64,000 nt of DNA, from contig CM041295.1 of assembly GCA_023052935.1 (NCBI GenBank), positions 161,992,366 to 162,056,365 of the forward strand. The letters are read 5' to 3'. The notes under the pieces were generated by a model. The model had not been told where the DNA came from. It did not search any database and saw only the letters and a program-made list of their open reading frames with translations. A program made the position numbers and the translations under genes. The stretch comes from Piezodorus guildinii (lineage: Eukaryota > Arthropoda > Insecta > Hemiptera > Pentatomidae). Below are positions 40,614-49,818 of this stretch, one piece after another (within the stretch, counting starts at the first letter, position 1; the number at the start of each line of letters is the position of its first letter).

Positions 40614-43600
40614 CTACACATCCGGTATGGAATAATGACCATGGGCCAAGGTACGAATTCCGTCGACTTGATGTCGCTTATCGTCGTGAGGCGAAAGGGA
40701 TGTTTTAGTCTGTTCGACGGAAAAGAGTTCGTGGTGCTTTGAAATTATTGAGCAAAAAGTAGTTTTGAACTCTTTTCCTTCGAACAGAGATGTGATGTAG
40801 TAGTTGAATGTCAGTTTCTTCTCTACAGCGATCTTTTTTATCCCTTTCGCCTTTTTCTTTTCTTTATCGGCGTGAATTCGTATCGAGTACATCTTAGCAC
40901 GCAGTCCGACAAACTCAGAGACGGGCACTCCGTTGGCTTCGTCTTTAAATTTACCTAACACCTTTTTGTTGTGTGTACTGTATGCGGGGTGGTCGTGGGG
41001 GTAGTCTGATGTGTCCATTTCGTCTATAAAATTTTGTATGTCTTTGTAAAAGTCATCAGTCTGTATAAGATATAATAAACTGTCTGTGTCTGTATACATG
41101 AGTGTTAGTCTGTTCGGTCCGTAATATGGTAATATCGTGTTGTAATGGAAATCGTACATTCGGACTTTGGATAGATCAAGGATGGCCATCCCTACGTAAA
41201 TAGGTTTGTTCATCTTAATCTGTTCAAAGTCCGAATGTACTGCAACCAATGACTCTGTGTATACTGTCCTGTCCTTAAATGTAGGTTTTGATATGAGTTT
41301 GTTCAGTCGTCTTTGACTAACTACAAGCTCAATCTTATGCCGTTTTTGAACATCTTCCATAAACTTGCCGAAAACGGCATTGTTCATGAGCTTGTAGAAG
41401 TCTTTGTCGAAATCGTTAGTCGCCTGTTGTCGATGTCTGGTGTTGAGGTCAATGTAACTACGAAGCAAGGTGATTGCCGAATCTAAGTACTCGATGTACT
41501 CGAACTAACCTTAGTCCTAAGCCCATGGCCTGCTGTAGATTAACGAAATGCAAAACGTATTTCTCTCTGTTGCTCAGAGTAGCTAAAAGTTTTTTAAAAT
41601 TTGATCCTGGGGGTACCTTATTTTCTGGCAACAGAGGGAAATCGTTGTGCAAATCGTGCAAGCTTTCCGGATACTCCAAGTCGGCTTCAACTATGTAACC
41701 GAAAGGCCCGTCTTCCGGTAAGTTGAGCCAATCTAGAGTTTCCGGATTCTGAACCCATTCGAAACCGCCAGACGGAAGGGTTTTCGACATCGCCCACCCG
41801 TACAAGTTATTAGCGTCCAGATAGGCGATGTACGAAGTTTCCTCCTGGGGATCGCGACTTGGGTTCAGATATTTATTATTCGCCTTTCCATACCGGTGAC
41901 TGCATTGGCACAAGCCACCCCTTATTCCCCGTTCGATCATTAGGACCATATCATAATCAGACAAAAGATCTAATTGTACTCCCGTATACTTCAGCATGGC
42001 ATCCCAAGCAAGTCCGGGTGCCGTGTAATACCAGGCCGGGTCCAGTGAATAAGCCCTCAAGCAGACATCTCTGAAATTTTCAAAGACGTCGCAAAGAAGC
42101 GTCACGTCTACCTTGAGGTATAATTCACTGTACTCGGCCAGGGTTCTGATATTAAACACGTCCCATACCGCTTGAGCATGCTGATAGTCCTCGTCTGAGA
42201 TAGACATTTCATTCAATTGACTATAAAATGCCTCCTTCGGGGGCAGAACCGTCTCCTGAAGTTTCTCAAACGAGTCCATGTAATCATAGGGGTACACTCC
42301 TTTTCTGATCACGAGATCCAAATGATCGGCGGGGAAGAATTTGCTCGTCTCCTTAAAATTAGGTTTGGGCAAATTCTTGGACAACCTATCGAGACTGGAA
42401 GCCATGAAACGAAAGGAATCCACAAACCTAACGGTTAATGCGCCCACTGTCATTCCAAAGGAGATGTATTTTTCCTCAGAGTTGGGGATGACATCTATTC
42501 TTATTTTATTTTTTTCTTCTTCACTTAACCCATGCCCTAACTCTCGGACGATGAAGTGAGCGTCATAACCGCTAAGATTGTGGAATAGGACGGGTAGGAA
42601 ACGTGGGGTTCTATACAGGATGTTACATTTGGAATGTGCTGGACCACGATACATCCCTGTGATGTGATCGTGATCCATCACTTTCCCATTGTCAGGAGTA
42701 AATGGGCGGGAACAGAGGTAACAGGATTGGGATAGAAGGTGAGCTTCCATCTGCGATGGTGTCAGGGGTAGCATGTGCCGCTTCATGGAGTACACCTGAG
42801 ACACCTTCCCTGCTACTTCCTTGATATAATTCATAAATTTTTCCGCTGAATCCTCACCTGTGTAGATGAAGGGTTCAGTGGGAAAATTTATAGGCAATAA
42901 GTGGCGAGGGATATCTTCTGATACCTTGACGTACGTGCAAAAACTCATAGGAAGGTGTCTCTGGTAGGGTCTCGTTTGTCTTGAATCTCCCGGCTGAATC
43001 TTTTCCAACATAGATTCAAAATCAGCATAGACAACGAAAGGAATCCTCACCTGCCGTTGTATATTAATAAAGGATAACTTTTGAGGATTCCCTTCGTCGT
43101 CGCAAGCCGGGAGTACGATGCGAGTAGCCTTATTATCCCCACAGTACTCCATGTGCTCTCTCACCCGCTCAGCGATGTTTCTCGCATCTGAATTAAAATG
43201 GGTGAAACATCGCTTACAGACGTGTTTTCCGCATCGGTGGCCGGAGATCTGCGAAGCCACTAATTTATTGAAGTCTTTGATATAGGTGTAGTGACTTCGC
43301 CCATCCTCCGTTGTCAGCAGAAGTAAATCACGATGGTCGGCCTTCTCCTCCTTTACCACCTTCAGCGGATACACGTCTCCTGTCTCTCCAATGGCAAAAA
43401 CATTCACACTGATGTTATTGTGTCGTTCAAATGTTTTCACCTCTTGGAGAGGAGTGGGGAAGGAAACGCAGTCGAGGTTATAGCTGTGCTCCAAGTTCCT
43501 ATATTTACTAACTCGAAAAGAATTACGACTATCGATAAGGTGGGCTAATATGGAGTATTTAAAACAGCGCTCGTCATTATTCTGGACATTAATTACTGCT

Positions 43601-44265
43601 TTTCTGGCGGCTATTTTAGGTGGAAGAGGTATATAGCTGGAGGCGCCTAGAGGTCTGAATCTATTTACTCTTAAGAGAAGACCGTCAAGACTTTTTAGGA
43701 ACCAGCCGCTCCCTTTCATTGCCATCTCTTCCATCTCGGTAGCCAACTTCGCATACATGCCACTGAGAATATCCAAGATGGAAGAGATGTCATAAATAGC
43801 TTTGTTTTTGGTTTTGAAGGCACGATCGCACGTCTCCCCTCTAATATTTTCATACGTGGCCTCCAAAACCAAATTAAATTTTAAGGGAGAGTCTGATTCC
43901 GCCCAAAATTCTGAAATCAACCGATGCAGTGTGTCCGTCTGTTTACACAGAAATTCCACAGCATCAATTGATTCCGAACATGGGAGAAAAAAAGTCTTGA
44001 GGTCTCCTCCAAAGGATGTTTCAATTTGGTATAAAGACCCCATAGCCGCCTCCAACCGCCTCCGCTTGGTCATGACGAGCGGCGTTTCTCTCAGGCAGCG
44101 ACGTACATGCATCATCCACTGTTTTTTAGACTGGAAATTCCCCCCACAGGAAACACATGTACGCCGTGCCTGTGAGGTTAAGCATGAGTTTTCATGACGA
44201 AGTTTATTATCCTCCCTGCTAAACTCTCTATTGCAATACTGGCAGTTCTTATTGGTAGTTGGCAT
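40614..44265 (-). pseudogene. polB: protein-primed DNA polymerase B, one frameshift
   Basis: It starts at ATG 44265 with two C2H2-like zinc fingers (CQYCNREFSREDNKLRHENSC; CVSCGGNFQSKKQWMMHVRRC). It then shows 3'-5' exonuclease motifs (FVVYADFESML, LFHNLSGYDAHFIVREL, YLKVDVTLLCDVFENF) and polymerase motif A as YLDANNLYGWAMSK. The first frame stops at 41458. A single-base shift at about 41460-41475 moves into the second frame, which holds motif B (YKLMNNAVFGKFMED) and motif C (LMYTDTDSLLY), ending at 40614. Total length is about 1,215 residues, normal for Polinton PolB. It replicates the element by protein priming at the inverted repeats. The break separates motif A from B and C, so this copy should be inactive. 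Confidence 0.95.
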
Positions 44266-44305
44266 TTTTGATTTTAAACTTTAAAAAACACAAATAACCC
44301 AAAAA

Positions 44306-44620
44306 CTGTCAGATAGTGAAAATATAAAATTATAAACTATATACTATGAAATTATATATATATGAAATTATATACTAAGTCAAAATAAAACAAATTCAAG
44401 CTATTAATTAAAAATTACAAAAAACAAAAACAAATTGATTCCTCAAAAAAAAAAAAAATTAATATTAAAACTAAAGAAAAAATGAAAGATGAAGCTAAGT
44501 ATGAATTAAAAAAAAAAAAAAAAAAAAATATTCAAAGAAATAATTGAAAGAAAAGTTTGGATAATTTTTTTTAAACATTGATGCACACTATAAGGCCAAA
44601 ATAGAAAAAATGGTACTCAC
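44306..44620 (-). other. possible 5' UTR intron of the PolB gene
   Basis: On the minus strand GTGAGT at 44620-44615 could be a donor and TTCACTATCTGACAG ending at 44306 an acceptor, removing 315 nt of very AT-rich leader between the promoter and ATG 44265. This would shorten an otherwise long leader of about 395 nt to roughly 80 nt. It is predicted from consensus only. Confidence 0.35.
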
Positions 44621-44684
44621 AAGTTATCGAGATGTCACCTTGATGCTGGATAAGAGAATGAGAAAGAGTTCTGAAAAACACGCC

Positions 44685-44692
44685 TATTTATA
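44685..44692 (-). promoter_or_regulatory. TATA box of the PolB gene
   Basis: TATAAATA with TCATTC, A at 44659, 33 nt downstream, the same spacing as the other Polinton promoters. The ATG is about 395 nt further on. Confidence 0.6.
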
Positions 44693-44744
44693 GCCGCCTT
44701 AGGGATTATCCGATCAAAGTTCAAAGAGTATAGGATTAAGACGT

Positions 44745-44830
44745 GTGAGAAGGAGTGGGGGAAGGGTAGGGAAGGAGTGGGGGAATGGCAGGAAAGGAGT
44801 GGGGGAAGGAGTGGGGGAAGCCGAAAAGCA
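44745..44830 (+). repeat. G-rich purine tract GGAGTGGGGGAA repeats
   Basis: GGAGTGGGGGAA or close variants occur about five times just inside the right terminal repeat. Several runs of 4-5 G are in register, so a G-quadruplex is possible. No counterpart is present inside the left repeat. Confidence 0.8.
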
Positions 44831-44897
44831 CCGAGAGCAGCCGAAAAAGCCCAAACACTCCCGAGTGTTTCTAAAAAATAGCGGCTAGCCGAATATT

Positions 44898-46780
44898 TCC
44901 GAGCTTAGCCGAACCCTTCCGAAAACATCGCAAATAGCAATTCTAAGGCAGAATTGTTAATTATAAGTAAATAATACATAAAAAAAGTAGAAAATGGTCT
45001 ATGAAGTTGAGAAAACAATTAAAAAGGTTGAAAAAATATATATAAAAAATTAAATTCGCCTACCGAAATAGGTACAAGTTTTATATTTTTGTATATTTAT
45101 ACTTTAAGCAATTATTAGTACAATGGTGATATTTACGTCTTAAATTGGTGTTGTTTACGATTAAATCATTAGGGATTTATGGTCTATATATGGTTATGAG
45201 ATAAAACGAACAAGGTCCTTATTATATTTATACATATACTTAAGAAGATAATAGTTCAAAGTCTCAGAGCTTGAGGAATATTTATACTTTAAGCAATTAT
45301 CAGTACAAAGTTGATATTGACGTCTTAAATTTATCTTGTTTACGATTAAATCTTTAGGGATTTACTATACTAAGAGATAAAACGTACAAGGTCCGCATTA
45401 TATTTATATATATACTTAAGAGGATAATGCTTCAAAGTCTCAGAGCTTAAGGAATCTTTTATCGCTATTTAAATAGTAGGATTAATGACCAAAGTTCACA
45501 GCTGTATAGTATTAAAAATCATTATACATAGGAAGATAATAGCCCATGGTCCAAGAGCTTAAGGAACCGTTTATCGCTATTTAAATAGTAGGATTAAGGA
45601 CCAAAGTTCACAGCTGTATAGGATTAAGAAGCCCTATAACGATGTTTATATTAAAGCCACTAAGAAGGTTCAAAGTCCATGTTTACGTTTAAGCTTAAGG
45701 AACTTTTTATCGCTACTTAAAATGTAGGATTAAGGATCAAAGTTCAAAGCTGTATAGGATTAAGAAAGAAGCCGTATAACGATGTTTATATTTAAGCCAC
45801 TAAGAAGGTTCAAAGTCCATGTTTACGTTTCACTTACTTGCATGTTTAAACATGATTCAAACCTGTTTGTACTTCCACAAATCTGTTTCTACATGATCGG
45901 ACCTGTCAGTGCATGCTCGAACCGGTCAGGTATACTCATCCTATATTACAAAAAAAAAAAAAATGGCGGCTGGATAGACTTAAGGCTTTTAAATTGTGAC
46001 GTCATAAAACAAAATGGACGCCGGGTAGATTCATGCTTTATAAAGAATAAATACGCCCAAAACGTAGGGAAAAGAAAATGGACGCCGTGTAGACTCATGA
46101 TTTATAAATACTAAATTAGCCCAAAACGTAGGGAAAAGAAAATGGACGTCGGGTAGACTCATGCTTTGTGAATTGTGACGTCATAAAATAAAATGGCGGA
46201 CGGGTAGACTCATGCTTTATAAATACTAAATCAGCCCAAAACGTAGGAAAAAGAAAATGGACGTCGGGTAGACTCATGCTTTGTAAATTGTGACGTCATA
46301 AAAGAAAATGGCGGACGGGTAGACTCATGCTTTATAAATACTAAATTAGCCCAAAACGTAGGGAAAAGAAAATGGGCGCGTGGTAGACTCATGCTTTGTG
46401 AATTGTGACGTCATAAAAGAAAATGGCGGACGGGTAGACTCATGCTTTATAAAGACTAAATTAGCCCAAAACGTAGGGAAAAGAAAATGGACGCCGGGTA
46501 GACTCATGCTTTATAAAGACTTAATACTCTCAAACAGGGGTCACGCGATCAAAAAGGGGCGTGGCTTAGTGGTTTAGGTTAGGTTGATGAAGGGTCACGT
46601 GACTAAAAAGGGACGTGGCCCGGTGGTTTAGGTTAGGTCGATAGCGCGAACCAGCGTGGTTAAGGTTAGGTCGTGGTCGAAATTCAAATTCAAATCTCCC
46701 GCCATAGGTCACGTGACCAAATGCTGGCATCTGATTGGCTCCTCAAAAAAGTGTGCCAGCTCCCCCATTTCTTATCTACT
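44898..46780 (-). repeat. right terminal inverted repeat of the Polinton
   Basis: About 1.88 kb, the inverted copy of the left repeat. It has nine CATGAGTCTACC-type units (as GGTAGACTCATG, 46020-46510) against seven on the left, which explains most of the length difference. It contains four TGACGTCA octamers (45997, 46176, 46291, 46406) and ends in CTTATCTACT. Confidence 0.9.
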
Positions 46781-47441
46781 GACTTTAACACACAAATTGA
46801 AGGGGAAGTAGAGTTTAAACCAACTATTGGCAATCACAGTTTGCACAGTAGAACAAATGATAATGAAGAAAGGCTTATAAACTTCTTTATATCCCGAAAC
46901 CTTACCTCTATGTCTGCATTTTTCCACATAAAATCGTTCACAAGCAAACCTGGCTTTCCTGTTGGATGGAAGTATAAGCAACCAGACTGACCATATGCTT
47001 ATTTCTAATAGGCATTTTAATATTGTTAACTAGGTTCAGTCATATATAGGATTAGTATAAACTCCGACTATTAAATTGTTGTTATGAAGTTGAAGCAGTG
47101 CATTTGAATGAAAAGTAAGAGGTGGAAGAGAAATAACACAGGCATGGAACCTTGACCTATCAAGAGATGAGAAGATATGTACACAATACCAGAAAAAGGT
47201 AAATGAACTCGTACAAAGTATCCCCAGTGAGACAGACGAGACAAGCTCAATCGAAACAAGGTAGCATGACATAAAAACAGCTAAATAAATCTTTCCAAAA
47301 AGCACAATAAGAAGGCACAATGTCTGGTTTGATGAAGAATGTGGAGCAGTTATCAAAGAGCGGAACATGAAAAGGTTACAGTTTCTAAAAAAGATTACCC
47401 AGCATAACCACACAGAATATAGAGATGTAAGAGCTTATGAT

Positions 47442-47446
47442 AAGAA

Positions 47447-47504
<58 letters not shown>

Positions 47505-47875
47505 CGTATATACTACAATTTGTCACAATAGACAATAATAATAGTGCTACAGGATCTCATTTATACAATATTTACAATATAAACAAAAGGAAAGTAAAAT
47601 TACATAAAATAAAATCAAAATAAATAAATGTATACAATAACAAAAATTGTAGGCAAAATAAATACAAATAAATGAAGTTAACAAATAAATAAACAAAACA
47701 TGTCACATTAACACCTATGTACAATATTTACAATCAGCTCGGGAACCCCGGACGGGGCTTGTTCCCCCACTTGTGGAAGGACAAGCAGAGTCCAAAGGAT
47801 CCCAGCGCCTCCCTCCAGACGCATCACTGGTGAGAGCCAGCGGAAGCTAAGTGAGGGCGCCACAGCAAGAAAGTT
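47442..47875 (-). mobile_element. poly-A-tailed insertion in the LINE, 9-bp duplication
   Basis: AAGAAAGTT at 47442-47450 and 47867-47875 brackets 416 bp that starts with a run of about 50 T, a poly-A tail on the minus strand. The body near 47735-47866 is GC-rich (GGAACCCCGGACGGGGCTTG); the middle is A-rich. There is no coding capacity. It is either a SINE or a 5'-truncated LINE 3' end. Confidence 0.8.
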
Positions 47876-48879
47876 CTAAAAATGATGCAGCGAAAAACCT
47901 TACTGAAAGAGGTAGGGAAAATTGAATCTTCCAGAAAAAATGAACGAAACAAGATGGAAGATCGTTAGCCAGTGTGAGAGGTGAGTTCTCTAAACTTGAT
48001 AAAGAGCTTTTGAGGGAAAAACCACAGTAATGGCATGCAGAAGAAAGAACGTACACGTTTTATCAGGGATTACACACGTGAAGTGGTCAGCAATTTCAGC
48101 TACCTCAGATCCCTTATCAATGAAGATGCAAATGAGGATGAGGAAATAAGAGCTAGATTGGTTGGTTGTAACAAAGTATATTTTGCTCTTATCAAGCTAT
48201 TTAAAAGTAAACTGCTGAGCTGAACAACTAAAATTAGGTTGTACTAGACGTTTGTTAGACCAGTGATAACATATGGACGTGAGACATGGACATTTAACAC
48301 GACTGCTTCTGAAAAAATGGACCGATTTGAAAGACAAAATCTTAGACGGATCTTCGGACCAGTTCAAGAGTCAGAAAGATGGAGAATAAGGACAAATATG
48401 GAAATATATTGGCTGTATCAGGAACTAGCAGCGTCCATGTTTGTAAACATCCAGCTTCTTAAATAGCTGGGCCATGTCCACAGAATGGAAGATACAGGAG
48501 CAGGCATTCACGGCCCAGATGGAGGGCAATTGAGAGGAAGACCTGAGACCAGACGGCTGGACAACGTAAGCGGTGAACTCCGAAAGCTGGGAATAAGCGT
48601 AACCATAGCAGAATGTAGATCACGATGGGGTGGAATAGGCTGGTTGAGCAGGCCATATAAAGCGATTTGCGTCTGTTGTGCCAATAGAAGAAGAAGTGTA
48701 TCTTTTTTATTATTAGAAATGGTGTTTAAAAGCAAATACCCATAGGAGAGAGAACATTCCTTGTGGGTTTACTTAAGCACTATTCATTTAATATGATCCT
48801 TTCTTATAGCAATATGTATAAATAATACGGTGACGATATGATTCAAAATCATTCATATCTTACTATTCTCTTATTTCAG

Positions 48880-49023
48880 TCATCTTTATTGATACGAGCA
48901 ACTATAATAAAACCGAAGAACCTAAAAAGAACATGATTATTATAGAAACAGTACAATCCCCTCATGAGAAGTTTTGGAATATTGGAGAAAGTAACAAGAT
49001 GGAAACAACAACGGAGAGCGATG
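48880..49023 (+). CDS. host gene exon 9 of 12 seen (48 codons), IIFIDT exon
   Basis: Acceptor TTATTTCAG ends at 48879; donor GTAAGC starts at 49024. It opens (I)IFIDTSNYNK, has an internal MIIIETVQSP, then FWNIGESNK and ETTTESD. It is the exact length and layout twin of the 29560 exon, although about 19 kb of nested transposons now separates them. The first codon is split A|TC. Confidence 0.92.
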
Positions 49024-49192
49024 GTAAGCATAGTTGGCTATAACTTTATTTATAGTATTTTTTTAAATAATAATTGTCTTTTAGCAGAAAATATCATATT
49101 TCAACAACACACTGATGACATCTGAGATTAATAGATGTCATTGAAGTGGTGTGGGGATGCGTGTTTTATATTTGTTTTTATGGATATGTATG

Positions 49193-49230
49193 AGTGTGTG
49201 TGTGTGTGTGTGTGTCTGTCTGTGTAGATA
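49193..49230. repeat. (GT)n microsatellite
   Basis: A TG-dinucleotide run in the intron between two host exons, followed by short GATA repeats. Confidence 0.9.
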
Positions 49231-49435
49231 GATAGATGAATAGATTGAGAGAAATATGTCTGTCTTTCTGTGTGTTGGCTTAAAAGCAATGAAATTTCGT
49301 TTTCTAATTGGTAGGATTTTATTTTCCTATTGTTAAAACAAAATAACTCACTTGATATTTATGCATTAAAGAGTTACTTAAAACTTTTTTTTCTAATTGT
49401 AAACATAAACTCTAACCATTCTCCTTGGATTTCAG

Positions 49436-49516
49436 TGATCTTCATCGACAGCGGAACAATAAGTAAAACTGATTTTTTTGATGAAGACAGTGAAACCAGT
49501 ACAGAAGATATAGAAT
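49436..49516 (+). CDS. host gene exon 10 of 12 seen (27 codons), VIFIDS exon
   Basis: Acceptor TTGGATTTCAG ends at 49435; donor GTGAGT starts at 49517. It opens (V)IFIDSGTISK and ends ETSTEDIE. It is a shorter version of the previous exon, lacking the internal second motif and the Trp. The donor leaves a T that makes a split Tyr codon with the next exon. Confidence 0.92.
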
Positions 49517-49595
49517 GTGAGTAACTGTCAAGTTTTACTAATAATTCCAACTTATAATTTGTTTTCATTATCTCTCAAAACTTCTTGTGTTTCAG

Positions 49596-49751
49596 ATGTT
49601 TTTATAAATAGTGACAATAAGAAAAATGCAGGTGATTTTTCTGAAAGACCTGTTACCTCTAAAAACCTAAATCAACCTTCAAGGAAAAATAATAGTAAAT
49701 TGTATGATGAAAAGAACAAAAATACGGGTGAAATTGAGGCACATAATGAAG
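49596..49751 (+). CDS. host gene exon 11 of 12 seen (52 codons), YVFINS exon
   Basis: Acceptor TTGTGTTTCAG ends at 49595; donor GTAATT starts at 49752. It opens (Y)VFINSDNKKN, then runs through a Lys/Asn/Ser-rich stretch (NQPSRKNNSKLYDEKNKN) to EIEAHNE. Only 79 nt of intron separate it from the previous exon, an undisturbed tandem pair. Confidence 0.92.
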
Positions 49752-49818
49752 GTAATTAAATTCCCACTTCATATAAATTAAATATTTGTTTACATCGAAT
49801 CACGTATATACGTATATA

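Larger units (their letters stand above)
30406..46786 (-). mobile_element. complete Polinton/Maverick element with 6-bp duplication GACTTT
   Basis: GACTTT at 30406-30411 and 46781-46786 flanks an element of 16,369 bp (30412-46780) with termini AGTAGATAAG...CTTATCTACT. Long inverted repeats enclose a minus-strand gene set: protein-primed PolB, FtsK/HerA-type ATPase, DUF8207-like protein, rve integrase with chromodomain, adenovirus-type cysteine protease, a small ORF and a capsid-like protein. This is the hallmark set of Polintons, self-synthesising transposons closely related to dsDNA viruses. The 6-bp duplication also fits. Three ORFs carry frameshifts, so this copy is not autonomous as read. 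Confidence 0.96.
30215..48710 (+). mobile_element. RTE-like LINE split by a Polinton; 16-bp target duplication
   Basis: The 16-bp sequence AGTGTATCTTTTTTAT lies at 30215-30230 and 48695-48710. Between them, once the later insertions are removed, is a 5'-truncated, internally deleted LINE. It has an endonuclease piece at 30250-30411 (NMHAATEEKEIDLKDAYYQ) that continues after the Polinton at 46787 (GNHSLHSRTNDNEERLINFF). Linker coding lies at 47300-47450 and 47876-47960, and an RT C-terminal piece at about 48035-48470 (FVRPVITYGRETWTFNTTAS). The 3' tail is GAA repeats. Proteins with this endonuclease are often labelled craniofacial development protein 2-like in databases. Confidence 0.88.

Noticed and set aside
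45960..46577. Plus-strand ORFs across the right terminal repeat
   Set aside because: They are open only because the repeat unit lacks stops in one frame; the unit is regulatory or structural in appearance.
47449..47499. Long T-run as a transcription terminator
   Set aside because: It is the reversed poly-A tail of an inserted element with a 9-bp target duplication.
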